Shown here: piece by piece, positions 26,283 through 36,257 of the stretch | How positions within the stretch are numbered: the first letter of the stretch is position 1 | Layout of the letters: every line of letters begins with the position of its first letter | Source: JAOSJT01 sp035362335 | GTDB lineage: Bacteria > Bacteroidota > Ignavibacteria > SZUA-365 | Assembly (NCBI GenBank): GCA_035362335.1 | Contig: DAOSDL010000002.1 | Location: 124,001 to 188,000, forward strand | Direction of reading: 5' to 3' | DNA length: 64,000 bases | The notes under the pieces: generated by a model | What the model saw: the letters and a program-made list of their open reading frames with translations, nothing else | Database searches by the model: none | What the model was told of the DNA's origin: nothing | Program-made: the position numbers and the translations under genes

Positions 26283-27151
26283 GCCTGCTGCACGATGTCG
26301 AAGGAGATGTCGAGTGCGCGCACCGAATGTGTGAGCGCGCCGATGGAGATCATGTCCACGCCGGTTTCGGCAATGGCGCGCACCGTACTCTCGTTCACAT
26401 TGCCCGAGGCCTCGATCTGAATGTCCGGACGCCGGTGACGAATGATGTTCACCGCCGTGTGCATGTCGTCGATGGAGAAATTGTCGAGCATGATCACGTG
26501 CAGGCGCTCGCAGGCCAGCGCTTCCATCACCTGTGTGAGTGTGTCGGTTTCCACTTCAATGCGCAGCGTGCTGTCGGCCGGAAGCCGCGCGGCCACCAGT
26601 TCCACGGCCGAGCGCAGGCCGCCGGCGGCGGCAATGTGATTGTCCTTGATGAGCACCATGTCGTCGAGACCGAAGCGATGATTGCTGCCCCGGCCGTGAC
26701 GTACCGCCAGTTTGTCGAAAGCCCTCAGACCGGGCACGGTTTTGCGCGTGTCCATGATGCGCACCTTCGTTCCCTCCACCAGCTTCATGTACGAAGCGGT
26801 GGCGGTGGCAATGCCGGACATGCGCTGCAGATAATTGAGTGCCACACGTTCGGCCGTCAGCATGGAAGCCACCGATCCTCGCACGGTGGCGATGGTCATC
26901 CCGCGCAGCAGGGGCATGCCGTCGTCCAGCGCCGCTTCGACGCGCAGGCCGTCGTCGACAAGAGCGAGCACGGTGGCGGCCACTTCCAGACCGGAGAGCA
27001 CGCCATTGGCCTTGGCGATGAATTTTCCCGTTCCCGGAAGATCACTCGGCACAGTGCATTCGGTGGTGATATCGCCCATGCCCACATCCTCGCGCAAGGC
27101 GAGTTGCAAGCGGTCGAGCATGGCGCTGTCGTGCAGTATGGAAAGACTCAT
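26279..27151 (-). CDS. nadC: nicotinate-nucleotide diphosphorylase (carboxylating), quinolinate phosphoribosyltransferase
   Basis: This 290-residue enzyme converts quinolinate and PRPP to nicotinate mononucleotide in de novo NAD synthesis. It shows GDITTECTVP, TAERVALNYLQRMSGIAT, DTRKTVPGLRAFDKLAV, RHGRGSNHRFGLDDMVLIKD and the late EASGNVNESTVRAIAETGVD, all conserved active-site stretches of NadC. The length is standard. It overlaps both neighbours by four bases: the gamma-carbonic anhydrase-like gene upstream and the Nudix gene downstream. nadA and nadB are not in the window. Confidence 0.97.
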   Translation of the reverse strand: MSLSILHDSAMLDRLQLALREDVGMGDITTECTVPSDLPGTGKFIAKANGVLSGLEVAATVLALVDDGLRVEAALDDGMPLLRGMTIATVRGSVASMLTAERVALNYLQRMSGIATATASYMKLVEGTKVRIMDTRKTVPGLRAFDKLAVRHGRGSNHRFGLDDMVLIKDNHIAAAGGLRSAVELVAARLPADSTLRIEVETDTLTQVMEALACERLHVIMLDNFSIDDMHTAVNIIRHRRPDIQIEASGNVNESTVRAIAETGVDMISIGALTHSVRALDISFDIVQQA

Positions 27152-27720
27152 AGTCTGCCGCTCCGGCGGTATTCGTGATAGGAGGTGAGATCGAGGCCGC
27201 GGTCGAGATCCTTGTGCCGACGGTACTGCTCGACGTAGTGCAGATAATTTTTCGCGGATTGGCGGATGTGCGCGCGTTCCTCGGCGGTGAGTTCGCGCAC
27301 CACCTTGGCAGGCACGCCGGCCACGAGCGTGCCGGGAGGCACCACGAAGCCCTCGCGCACCACCGCGCCAGCGGCGATGAGCGATTCACTGTGTACCAGC
27401 GCATTGTCCAGCACTTTCGCACCCATGCCGATCAAACAGGCGTCTTCGATGGTGCAGGCGTGCAGAATGGCGCCATGCCCGACGGTGACGTCGGCCCCGA
27501 TGATCAGTGGGTATTTTTTCCAGGTCTCGTGCAGAATACAATTGTCCTGAATGTTGCTGCGCGCGCCGATGCGCACGCTGTTCACATCGCCGCGGATAAC
27601 GGAGCCGAACCAGACGTTCACATCCTCGTCCAGGCGCACGTCGCCGATGATGGTGACGCGGGGAGTGAGAAATACGGATGGATGGATGTCGGGGTAGCGC
27701 CCTTCGTAGGGGTAAATCAT
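27148..27720 (-). CDS. gamma-carbonic anhydrase family protein (left-handed beta-helix)
   Basis: This 190-residue hexapeptide-repeat protein of the YrdA/PaaY/CaiE group shows turns such as VFLTPRVTIIGDVRLDEDVN, NVWFGSVIRGD and SNIQDNCILHE. The metal-binding histidines are visible in ILHETWK and DVTVGHGAILHACTIED. A C-terminal helix follows (TAEERAHIRQSAKNYLHYVE). GAGGAC precedes the ATG. Members may have zinc-dependent carbonic anhydrase activity or thioesterase roles; many are catalytically untested. The gene is followed by nadC with a four-base overlap. Confidence 0.93.
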   Translation of the reverse strand: MIYPYEGRYPDIHPSVFLTPRVTIIGDVRLDEDVNVWFGSVIRGDVNSVRIGARSNIQDNCILHETWKKYPLIIGADVTVGHGAILHACTIEDACLIGMGAKVLDNALVHSESLIAAGAVVREGFVVPPGTLVAGVPAKVVRELTAEERAHIRQSAKNYLHYVEQYRRHKDLDRGLDLTSYHEYRRSGRL

Positions 27721-27735
27721 GTCGTCCTCATGATG

Positions 27736-28626
27736 TCAATTCGCCGCGCGCGGCGGTTTCCAGCCCGCGCGTTTCCATTTGATCAATTCGATGCGCACAC
27801 TGCCGATGAGCACGTGCATTTTCGCTACGATCGGCACCGAGGCCTCGTCATCGCTGAACCAGCCCTCGAAGCCGCCAGTCAAACCGAAAATGCCGGTGAA
27901 GCCGGTTTCGCCCTCGAGCTTCATCACACGAATATCGTGCTTGACCGCGTCGATGTCCACCTCGTCGCGCTCCACGCCGAAACGTATGCTGGTGGTGGCC
28001 TTGCTGCGGTACATCAACACGGGAACCTGCTTTGCGCAGCGCGCGTGTGAAAACGCCCGCGCGTAGAAAAACAGCGAGAGACCGTCCTGCCAGCGCTTGC
28101 CTTCGAGGTCCAGCGTGTCGCGCTTCTCCGAACCCGCCACGTTTTCGATGTACTCGTTGATGTACACGACATCCTTGCGCGCTTTGTAAATGTACTCGAT
28201 GTACTTGAAAGCGTTTTCCTCGCTGCGGAATTCCTTGTTGCGAAAGGCCGTGGACGCCGGCGCCTCGTCCATCACGGTGGAAAACAGCGTATTGAGTGTG
28301 ACGAAGGGTACGCCCTTGTAGGTGCGAATGAGGCAGTCGGCATGCACGCGCACTCCTTCGCGCAGTGTGTCTATCCGCGTTACGCGCGTGGAAATGCTGC
28401 CCAGGGCCACGCCGAGGTAGCTGACCTCGTATACCAGTTCCTCCCCTTTCGCGAACACGGAGAATTCGGGTTCGCAGGAGGATTGACGAGCATCCTGCGC
28501 CCACAGCGTGGAAATGGGAAAGAGCAATGGCAACGCGCACAGCAGCGCACGCAGCGCCCCCTTGCCGAAATGGGAAGCGTGGTCTTGTGAAAGACCACGC
28601 TTTTCAAGATGGAAATACGTCTTCAC
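27736..28626 (-). CDS. DUF3108 domain-containing exported protein
   Basis: This 296-residue protein has a hydrophobic export segment (residues about 27-44, LLCALPLLFPISTLWAQ). A DUF3108-like beta-rich domain follows, starting at FSVFAKGEELVYEVSYLGVALG and continuing through TRVTRIDTLREGVRVHADC. It ends with the typical strand LIGSVRIELIKWKRA. DUF3108 proteins are periplasmic or outer-membrane associated; their molecular role is unknown. The start is a GTG. The gene lies 11 bp after the S41 protease gene and 15 bp before the gamma-carbonic anhydrase gene. Confidence 0.82.
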   Translation of the reverse strand: MKTYFHLEKRGLSQDHASHFGKGALRALLCALPLLFPISTLWAQDARQSSCEPEFSVFAKGEELVYEVSYLGVALGSISTRVTRIDTLREGVRVHADCLIRTYKGVPFVTLNTLFSTVMDEAPASTAFRNKEFRSEENAFKYIEYIYKARKDVVYINEYIENVAGSEKRDTLDLEGKRWQDGLSLFFYARAFSHARCAKQVPVLMYRSKATTSIRFGVERDEVDIDAVKHDIRVMKLEGETGFTGIFGLTGGFEGWFSDDEASVPIVAKMHVLIGSVRIELIKWKRAGWKPPRAAN

Positions 28627-28637
28627 GATCGTGTCGG

Positions 28638-30239
28638 TCAGCGCAGGCCCGCGATTTTCCTTGCCTCGGGGAACAGCGTGAGGGCTTTCTGGAATTGCGG
28701 ATCCACTTCGAGTATGGCGCGGAACTGCCCCTCGTTGCCGTAGAGCGTGCGCGACACCTGGGCTTTGACCTGCGCCTTGAGCCAGTCCTTGTCGATCAGA
28801 TATTCATCGTTGTTGAACGTCACACCCTTGGACGTACCGTAGTCGATGAAGTCCTTCATCATGCCTTCGCTGATGTCGAAGTTTTTGACGAAGGTTTCGC
28901 CTGTCACGCCGTCATACTTCTTGCGCAGCGCGGCGCCGTTCTTGTCGAGATACGTGGTCACGAACTCGAACACGTGAATGCGCATTTTCGCGGCGTAGGG
29001 TTTGAGATTGTCGTAGCGGACAATGTAGTCCGGTGTGATACCGCCACCGCCGTACACCGTGCGGCCTCCGGCCGTGGTGTATTTCGGACGCGACGTGTCG
29101 GCTTCATGGTTGTGGGTGATGTTTTCGCCGCTCTCTTCGTCGCGTTCGTAGGCGCCGCGATAGTAGTCCTCCTCGGTGCCATCGTAAGGGCGTTGGATGA
29201 TGCGGCCGCTGGGCGTGTAATAGCGCGCTGTGGTGAGGCGGAATGCCGAGCCGTCCTGCAAATCGAATTGCCGCTGCACCAGACCCTTGCCGAAACTGGT
29301 CTCGCCCACAATCAGGCCACGATCATGATCCTGCACCGCGCCGGCCACGATTTCGCTGGCGGAGGCGGACCCATTGCTGAGCATGATAATCAGCGGCACG
29401 TCCTGGAATTCACCACCACCGGTGGCCACGAAATTCTCGTCGAAGTCCGCGCGGCGACCCTTGGTGTACACGATTTTCTGCCCCTTTTTGAGGAATTCAT
29501 TCGCCATGCGGAAGGACTGCTCGAGATAGCCGCCGGGATTGCCGCGCAAATCGAGCACCAGCTTCTTCATGCCCTTGGCCTTCATGTCGCGCAGACCGTT
29601 GATGAATTCGTCGTAGGTGTTGGCCGCGAAACGATTGATGCTCATGTACCCCGTGCCATCCTCGAGCAGGAAGTACGAATTCACGCTGTAGAGCGGAATC
29701 TTGTCGCGGATGATGGTGAAATCGATGGGATCGGTCACGCCCGAGCGCAGCACGCCCACCACCACCTTGGTGCCTTTCTGTCCGCGCAATTTTTTCTGCA
29801 CGTCGTCGTTCTGCAGCTTCACCGCGGTCTCGTTGTCGATCTCGACGATTTTATCGCCGGTGAGCAACCCCACTTTCTCGCTCGGGCCGCCGTAAATCAC
29901 ATTCGCCACCGTGATGGTGTCGTTGACGATGCGAAACTCTATGCCAATGCCATCGAAGCTGCCTTTGAAGTCCTCCTGCACCTTTTCGAGTTGCTTCGGA
30001 CTGATGTACACGCTGTGCGGATCGAGGGACTTGAGCATACCCTCGATGGCCGAAGTGACGAGCGTCGAGACTTTCACCTCGTCCACATAGTACTTCTGTG
30101 TATAGTTGAGTACATCCTTGAACTTGTTGAATTGCTCATAGATGTTGTCCTCGGAGATGGCCCGTATCTGCGTTCCCAGAAACAACGCGAACACGATAAG
30201 CACGAACACGCTGACGAGGGAAAATTTCTTTCTGAGCAT
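28638..30239 (-). CDS. C-terminal processing peptidase, S41 family (CtpA-like)
   Basis: This 533-residue serine protease is anchored by an N-terminal membrane helix (VSVFVLIVFALFLGTQI). A PDZ domain covers residues about 85-175 (FKGSFDGIGIEFRIV to VVGVLRSGV). The catalytic core follows, with the nucleophile in SNGSASASEIVAGA and the general-base lysine in GETSFGKGLVQ, a Ser-Lys dyad typical of the tail-specific protease family. A C-terminal helical extension of about 130 residues matches the Bacteroidota type. AGAGGCG precedes the ATG. It is the first gene of the operon leading to nadC and probably trims periplasmic proteins. Confidence 0.95.
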   Translation of the reverse strand: MLRKKFSLVSVFVLIVFALFLGTQIRAISEDNIYEQFNKFKDVLNYTQKYYVDEVKVSTLVTSAIEGMLKSLDPHSVYISPKQLEKVQEDFKGSFDGIGIEFRIVNDTITVANVIYGGPSEKVGLLTGDKIVEIDNETAVKLQNDDVQKKLRGQKGTKVVVGVLRSGVTDPIDFTIIRDKIPLYSVNSYFLLEDGTGYMSINRFAANTYDEFINGLRDMKAKGMKKLVLDLRGNPGGYLEQSFRMANEFLKKGQKIVYTKGRRADFDENFVATGGGEFQDVPLIIMLSNGSASASEIVAGAVQDHDRGLIVGETSFGKGLVQRQFDLQDGSAFRLTTARYYTPSGRIIQRPYDGTEEDYYRGAYERDEESGENITHNHEADTSRPKYTTAGGRTVYGGGGITPDYIVRYDNLKPYAAKMRIHVFEFVTTYLDKNGAALRKKYDGVTGETFVKNFDISEGMMKDFIDYGTSKGVTFNNDEYLIDKDWLKAQVKAQVSRTLYGNEGQFRAILEVDPQFQKALTLFPEARKIAGLR

Positions 30240-30438
30240 GGAAGCGCCTCTATCGAGAGAAAGGGTGAATCGAAACTTCCGTGAATTCTAGTGAAAGTCC
30301 GCAAGGAAAACAATGCGCGAATTCATGCCCCGGCGGACATGCTGACATGAATGTCTGTTCAAGCGAAATCGTTCCCGCGCGCCCGGGTCCGGGCGCCGTT
30401 CGAGAATTTCCCCGCGGTGTACGGAAAGGAACGCCGGG

Positions 30439-31251
<813 letters not shown>

Positions 31252-31338
31252 CGGAATCGTGTGCATACATCAACCGCAATTGTTACGAGGACTGCCCGAG
31301 CAATATACTGCGTACGGATGTGAGACGGAAAAACTTCT

Positions 31339-32070
31339 TCAACGCACGGCTTCCCATTCCTCGCTGGAGGAGGAATTCCGGAAAATCACCGCGAGCGCAT
31401 TGCGTGTCCATCCCCACACGATATGCGTGTAGCCGTATTTACGGAAGCGTCGCGGGCTTTCATACACCACCACGTCGGGCAGCATCACGATGCGGCCGAG
31501 TTTGCGCACGCGGCGGAACAGGTCGTAGTCCTCGCCCGCCACCATGTGCGGATTGTAGCCGCCCACGCTAGCGAACACCGCCCGCGTCAACACCTGACAT
31601 TCACCCCGGCCCATCCCCTCGCCGATGAGGTTGAGAAAGCGCACATAGGCGTTGTGGACGAAGTGAAAAGCGCGGTCGGACAAGCGCTCTTCTTCGGGAA
31701 ACACCTGCACCTCGGCAGTCGCCGCCACCACACCTTCGCGGGCCAGCACGAGTGGCACAGTTGCGAGAAAGCGGTCGACATCGTTGAGGCGCACGTCGGC
31801 GTTGAGAAATACGAGAATGCGCCCGCGGGCTATGGCGGCCCCGGCGTTGCGCCCTTCGGCGATGGTCTGACGATGCGTGCCCTCATGCCGCACCACGGGC
31901 GCACCCCAGCGCTCTGCAATGGCGACGGTGTCGTCTTCACTGCCGCCGTCGCTGACTATCAACTCGGTGCCATGCCGTTCGAGCACGGAGTGGTCGAAGC
32001 GCGCGAGGAAATCGGGCAGCAGCTTTGCTTCCTGCAGCGTGGGAATGACGATACTGATTTCGATGGACAC
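31339..32070 (-). CDS. family 2 glycosyltransferase
   Basis: This 243-residue GT-A enzyme starts ISIVIPTLQEAKLLPDFLA and has the nucleotide-binding VSDGGSEDDTVAIAE and the metal-binding NADVRL motif. It continues with GEGMGRGECQVLTRAVFASV, GYNPHMVAGEDYDLFRRVRK and a C-terminal hydrophobic helix. The overall layout resembles the TIGR04283 subgroup of family 2 glycosyltransferases. It starts with GTG 12 bp after the DUF2279 gene. The acceptor is unknown; envelope glycolipid or polyprenyl-linked sugar transfer is plausible. Confidence 0.88.
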   Translation of the reverse strand: MSIEISIVIPTLQEAKLLPDFLARFDHSVLERHGTELIVSDGGSEDDTVAIAERWGAPVVRHEGTHRQTIAEGRNAGAAIARGRILVFLNADVRLNDVDRFLATVPLVLAREGVVAATAEVQVFPEEERLSDRAFHFVHNAYVRFLNLIGEGMGRGECQVLTRAVFASVGGYNPHMVAGEDYDLFRRVRKLGRIVMLPDVVVYESPRRFRKYGYTHIVWGWTRNALAVIFRNSSSSEEWEAVR

Positions 32071-32082
32071 GCCGCGTTCCGA

Positions 32083-33105
32083 TCAGAAATAAAAACCGTA
32101 CGCCACGTAATTCGGGGAAATCCGAATGGCGGGTGCCGGGAAGTGAATGTAATTGAGCGCCTGTTTCAACGCATGCAGAAACCAGCCGTCGCCGGGCAAC
32201 TTGGTCATATCGTAATCCAATGCCAGTATGATGTTGCGCGTGCGGTTGTCCCACTGCTCCATGTCGCGAATGCTCACCCCCACGGCTATGCCCAGCCAGT
32301 CGGGCCAATAGGGTTTGAGCGAACTCGGCAGCAGTCCCTCCACATGCAGTCCCAGCCAATACGTCTGTCCCTCGTAATCGTCGATGGCATTGCCCTTGTG
32401 TGTGCCATCGCGCAGGGCCTTGGAAGGCCAGTAGGAAAATTTCGGTTGAACGTGTTCGGCGTACGGCACATAGGCCTGCGCCACAGGCCACAGCGCACCC
32501 GCCACATCGGCGATTGCATCGCCCGGTGAGAAGCCCCAGTCGCGCGCGAAGCCATCCTCGAACTCCACGTACAATTCGAACAGCGCCCCCATGGCGAAAC
32601 CGCCCCATACGGAGGCGTCGCGGGAGAAACCGGACCATTCGAGCGATTTCTGTCCCAGAAAACTGCCGAACGCGCCGCCAAGCACATGTCCCGCCTTGTC
32701 GACATTGAGCGCGTACTCGGGGTCGTTCACAAAATGGAAGGACGTGCGCTGATCCTTCCACCAGGCGTTTTGCTGGTAAATGTGAATGCCGGTGACCAAT
32801 GCCGTCAGTACGCCTCCGACCGCCGCGGCGCGTCCCCACCGCACGTCGCTGCAACAGGGATCGTAGCCCTCGAAGGGCAAGGGATTGCCGGCGACCTTCG
32901 AGCGCAGGGTGAACACGGTGAAGTCTTCGTACAGGTAGGTGGTGTCCACCTCGGAGCCACTCGGATACGGCGTCGAAACAGGGACGCTGGTCGATTCGAA
33001 TTCGGCCACACTGTCCACCTGCGCGCGCAGCGCGGGCACGATCGCAAGCAACACGATAATGACGACGACGAAGGATGAGAGACGGCGCTGGGTGCGTGAC
33101 ATCAT
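32083..33105 (-). CDS. DUF2279 family outer-envelope protein
   Basis: This 340-residue exported protein has a signal peptide (VVVIIVLLAIVPALRAQ). The central region matches DUF2279/YfiM: WWKDQRTSFHFVNDPEYALN, VDKAGHVLGGAFGSFLGQ, FELYVEFEDGFARDWGFSPG and DAIADVAGALWPVAQ. The conserved H/D/G-rich stretch is probably membrane associated. The end (ISPNYVAYGFYF) finishes in an aromatic residue, as outer-membrane beta-barrel proteins often do. Two ATG codons in tandem leave the exact start open by one codon. Function unknown; it appears co-transcribed with the glycosyltransferase. Confidence 0.82.
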   Translation of the reverse strand: MMSRTQRRLSSFVVVIIVLLAIVPALRAQVDSVAEFESTSVPVSTPYPSGSEVDTTYLYEDFTVFTLRSKVAGNPLPFEGYDPCCSDVRWGRAAAVGGVLTALVTGIHIYQQNAWWKDQRTSFHFVNDPEYALNVDKAGHVLGGAFGSFLGQKSLEWSGFSRDASVWGGFAMGALFELYVEFEDGFARDWGFSPGDAIADVAGALWPVAQAYVPYAEHVQPKFSYWPSKALRDGTHKGNAIDDYEGQTYWLGLHVEGLLPSSLKPYWPDWLGIAVGVSIRDMEQWDNRTRNIILALDYDMTKLPGDGWFLHALKQALNYIHFPAPAIRISPNYVAYGFYF

Positions 33106-33214
33106 GAAGGTTCTGGGATTGGGAAACAGCGCAAACCCGAATCGTTAAGATAGGCGCATTTGTGGAGGGGAGCAAGGTTTTGCGCGACCTGACGCGGTGC
33201 TGGCTTAGATCTCA

Positions 33215-33484
33215 ATACATTCGAAGAGCGCGGAGGGCGCCGAGGGCGCGGAGGAAGGGTTGGGGTGCCTCCCGTCCATCCGTGCGCCCCGCCGCAATCG
33301 AGCCAACGCACGGGCGTAGAGACGCAAAGCCGCAATCCCTCCGAGTTCTCCGTGTTGGCGGAGCCCTCAGTGTTCTCCGTGTTCGCGAAGCCCTCAGTGT
33401 TCTCCGTGTTCGCGAAGCCCTCAGTGTTCTCCGTGTTCGCGAAGCTCCGTGTTCGCGAAGCTCCGTGTTCGCGAAGCCCCTCCT
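33215..33484. repeat. intergenic repeat element, copy B
   Basis: This copy shares the opening block ATACATTCGAAGAG, the internal block CCCCGC-GCAATCGAG-CAACGCA and the closing block GCGAAGCCCCTCCT with the copy at 19601-19842, in the same orientation. Inside it, 33364-33476 holds a tandem array. With DUF2279 on one side and the YdjM-like gene on the other, it occupies most of the 390-bp gap 33106-33494. Confidence 0.72.
33364..33476. repeat. tandem array of 27-bp and 16-bp units inside repeat copy B
   Basis: Three 27-bp units beginning CCCTCAGTGTTCTCCGTG start at 33364, 33391 and 33418. They are followed by two shortened 16-bp units CTCCGTGTTCGCGAAG at 33445 and 33461. The copies are near identical, which points to recent slippage. 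Confidence 0.85.
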
Positions 33485-33494
33485 CACTCCATCT

Positions 33495-34163
33495 TCATGT
33501 GCCCCGGCGGGTGCGGGAAATCCAATAGCCCCAGGCGACGAAGAGCCATTGCGCGAGGCCAACATAGCCGATGGCGTGCGCATTGGGCGGCGGCGGTGAT
33601 GCGAGGTTGGAAACCTGGATGAGCGCGAGAACGGCGACCAGGCTCCAGAGCGACCAGTGACCCGCCTTGCCGGTGGCGCGGGTTCGGCGCGCGTAATAGA
33701 TCACCGCGGCGACGAAGATCAACGCCTCGAGAGTGATGGCGATGGCGGGGTGATTCCACAGACCGAATCCGACAAGGAGATCGGTGCCCGGTATCAGGGG
33801 AAGATCCGGGCGATGCACCAGCAGATCCAGCAACCAGTGGCTGAACACCAGTCCGCCGATGAGCGCGGCGTCGGGGAGGGATTTTTTCCGCGCGTAGTGG
33901 ACGCCACCGAGCAGGACGGACCAACCCAGCACCGCCAGCATGCTGTGCGACCAGGGGTAATGCTGAAAATCCAATGGCGTGAGAACAGTGTTGCCGGGAT
34001 CGATGGCCACGCGCTCGAGCCCGAGCAGCAGCAGCAGCGGCCAGATGAGATCGATCCACTGCGCCGCCATGATCAACGTGCCGAGGGAGGGACGTGAAGT
34101 ACGCGCGGTATCGGCGGCGTACGCCCCCGCCGCGAGACCGGCACCGAAATGTCCGATAAACAA
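33495..34163 (-). CDS. membrane protein of the YdjM/DUF457-like (metal-dependent hydrolase) type
   Basis: This protein of about 222 residues has roughly six membrane segments. The family pattern is recognisable: FIGHFGAGLAAGAYAA, QWIDLIWPLLLLLGLER, DFQHYPWSHSMLAVLGWSV and GGLVFSHWLLDLLVHRPDLP. Conserved histidines and aspartates near the membrane face may bind metal. A TTG start at 34163 is chosen because GAAAGGA lies six to eight bases before it and it yields the conserved start; an ATG at 34235 would add 24 non-homologous residues. The gene follows a small coiled-coil membrane protein gene. Confidence 0.78.
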   Translation of the reverse strand: MFIGHFGAGLAAGAYAADTARTSRPSLGTLIMAAQWIDLIWPLLLLLGLERVAIDPGNTVLTPLDFQHYPWSHSMLAVLGWSVLLGGVHYARKKSLPDAALIGGLVFSHWLLDLLVHRPDLPLIPGTDLLVGFGLWNHPAIAITLEALIFVAAVIYYARRTRATGKAGHWSLWSLVAVLALIQVSNLASPPPPNAHAIGYVGLAQWLFVAWGYWISRTRRGT

Positions 34164-34245
34164 GACTATGTCCTTTCGTGGAATTATGGAAACAACGCCG
34201 GACGGGAAGCTGCATGCGCGCGCAGTCTCGCGCAATGCGATGCGT

Positions 34246-34587
34246 TCACATTTGCCCGATCATCATAATCCACATGAATACGATGGCGAAGATCAAAAGA
34301 TACAGCGGCAGCATGATCACAAGACTCGCCACCAGGTAATGACCGAGCACTGCGAAGGCGCGTGTCATGAAACTGCCACTGAGCAATTTGGTCTGCGGCA
34401 AAGCGGGCATGGCGTCCACACGCCCGCGGAGTTCGCGCATACCGCGTTCGAGCGCGGCAATACTCTCCGCATCCTCCGTCGACCGCCGTGGCGGCGGCTG
34501 CTCGCGCAACGCGCGCACTTCCGTCTCCAGCGCTTCACAGCGGCGCTGCAGTTCGTCGACGCGGAGTTGCAGTTGAAAATCCTCCAT
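34246..34587 (-). CDS. small coiled-coil membrane protein
   Basis: This 113-residue protein begins with about 65 residues of charged helix with heptad character (LQRRCEALETEVRALRE, IAALERGMRELRGRVDAM). A C-terminal transmembrane pair or hairpin follows (AVLGHYLVASLVIMLPLY, LLIFAIVFMWIMMIG). A strong AGAGAGGTG ribosome site precedes the ATG, supporting a real gene. It has no recognisable family. It lies upstream of the YdjM-like gene on the same strand with an 82-bp gap. Confidence 0.65.
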   Translation of the reverse strand: MEDFQLQLRVDELQRRCEALETEVRALREQPPPRRSTEDAESIAALERGMRELRGRVDAMPALPQTKLLSGSFMTRAFAVLGHYLVASLVIMLPLYLLIFAIVFMWIMMIGQM

Positions 34588-34788
34588 GGTTCACCTCTCT
34601 CCAGGTTCATCAAAGAGTATGCGATGACGGACAGGCCACGACAAGCGGCCGGTACAACATGGCTTTCGCTTCATCCGCGTGGGCCCGGGTACAGCACAGA
34701 AAGCGTCCCGCAGTCACGGGACGCCAACGGTTACATGATCGAGGGCACCGAACGCGCCGGTGCGGCGAAGGGAATCAGTCGCAGTGGG

Positions 34789-35061
34789 TCAATAGCGCGA
34801 CCGATTGTTGGGAGCCGCTTCGCGGGGACGCGCCTGGTTCACCTTGAGATTGCGACCACCGAGTTGGGCGTTGTCGAGTGCCTTGATGGCCTCTTCCGCC
34901 TCTTCCTCGTTGGGCATTTCGACAAAGCCGAAGCCCTTGGAGCGGCCTGTCTCCCTGTCCTGAATGACGCGTGCGCTGCTGACCTGACCGTACACTTCGA
35001 ACGCGGCGCGGAGCTCATCGTCCGACATTTGGTAGGAAAGGTTTCCGACGTAGATGTTCAT
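34789..35061 (-). CDS. RNA-binding protein, single RRM domain
   Basis: This 90-residue protein is nearly all RRM. RNP2 is MNIYVGNLSYQ at the start and RNP1 is RSKGFGFVEMP (about residues 41-51), followed by the fourth strand LGGRNLKVNQARPRE. A short basic tail ends NNRSRY. Bacterial single-RRM proteins of this kind are often induced by cold and act as RNA chaperones. The ATG at 35061 gives the usual start. The long upstream gap (over 500 bp to actA on the other strand) may hold a structured leader. Confidence 0.95.
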   Translation of the reverse strand: MNIYVGNLSYQMSDDELRAAFEVYGQVSSARVIQDRETGRSKGFGFVEMPNEEEAEEAIKALDNAQLGGRNLKVNQARPREAAPNNRSRY

Positions 35062-35613
35062 ACCACTGACCTTGAACTTGTGACATGCCATTGCAGAAAA
35101 CAGATCGGGAACACCTCAATGGCACACAACTGTGTTCCGATACGCCGCGATGGTGCGACGTTTTCCGCCAACACACGCGTCACGTGTCTTCCTTTTACGG
35201 GACACGCCCGCGAGGTTCGCAGCACGACCCTCCCGACAGGCAAGGCTCGTGGGCAGCGAACAGGCACGCACATCCAAACCTCGGGGAGAAATACGCGTGC
35301 AAATTCGCGCTAAGGAATTGGAAATGCAAGTGTTTTTCCGTGCAACGTGAGAAAATTCCACACGGCGACGAACCGGACACGCTCTCCATCCACTCCGTGC
35401 GCCAGTAACCCGAGCGTGCTCCGCCGCGACGTCCATCCTCTCTTCGCGACCGAATTTGGTAATCTGGAGAAAACACCCTAAATTGGTCAGCAATAAAGAC
35501 TGCTCTATCTTTATCTCAGGCAGACCCTTCGAACCCGGGTCGAACATTCGGAATGCAACGCGTTTGTGGATTTGATATCGAACTCTCCATAATCTAGAGA
35601 AAGAGGATAAGCT
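35062..35613. other. 552-bp divergent intergenic region between the RRM gene and the act operon
   Basis: I see no convincing gene here; open frames on both strands lack ribosome sites and family features. The right third contains a sigma70-like candidate promoter and a near-palindrome TTCGAACCCGGGTCGAA (35528-35544). The left part may hold the leader and promoter of the RRM gene. Confidence 0.6.
35483..35511 (+). promoter_or_regulatory. candidate promoter for the act-cco cluster
   Basis: TTGGTC (35483-35488) and TATCTT (35506-35511) are separated by 17 bases. They lie about 100 bases before actA, in the only long gap upstream of the cluster. The match to a housekeeping consensus is moderate, and this phylum may use a different consensus. 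Confidence 0.28.
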
Positions 35614-36257
35614 TTGGCGCAAATCTTCCCAAAGTGGACCAATTCCCTGCCGGGGAAAATCGCACTTTCCGGGGGAATTCTCGTGATCCTGCTGGTGGCG
35701 GGAATCTGGTACTATTGGTCACCCTGGTTCACGGATGTGGGTTACGCCCCGCAACAGCCGGTGCCCTACAGTCACAAACTGCATGTCGGGGAGCTGGGGC
35801 TGGACTGCCGCTACTGCCATGTCGGCGTCGAAGTCTCGCCCGTGGCCATGGTGCCGCCGACGCAGACCTGCATGAATTGCCACACCCTGATCAAGCCCGA
35901 GAGCGAGAAGCTCGCTCCCGTTCGTGAGAGCTGGGAAAAAGGCACGCCCTTGCGTTGGGTGCGCATTCACAAGGTGCCGGACTACGCGTACTTCGACCAC
36001 AGCGCGCATCTCCGCGCGGGCGTAGGTTGCGAAAGCTGTCACGGCGATGTCGCCGCCATGGAGGTCGTTTCCCTGGACCAGCCCTTGAGCATGGGCTGGT
36101 GTCTGGATTGCCACCGCAATCCCGATCCGCATCTGCGGCCGAAGGAAGCCATCACCGTCATGGGTTGGGTGCCGCCGGACGATCAGCCCGCGCGCGCCGC
36201 CGCCATCAAATCCTCGCTCAAGCTCAATCCCCCTGAAACCTGTTCGGGATGCCATCG

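Noticed and set aside
33364..33476. CRISPR array
   Set aside because: The 27-bp units are directly adjacent without unique spacers, and no cas gene is present.
33212..33599. Open frames with repeated Val-Phe-Ser-Val-Phe-Ala-Lys-type peptides on both strands
   Set aside because: They are translations of the tandem DNA repeat in all frames, with no ribosome site or homology.
34163..34235. ATG start at 34235 for the YdjM-like protein
   Set aside because: The added residues are not membrane-like and there is a better TTG start with GAAAGGA; kept as an alternative only.
35523..35545. tRNA T-arm-like GTTCGAA on the minus strand
   Set aside because: The flanking bases do not form the T stem and no cloverleaf can be drawn around it.
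35116..35622. 168-codon minus-strand frame upstream of the RRM gene
   Set aside because: No ribosome site and no recognisable domain; it overlaps the actA start region where regulatory sequence is expected.
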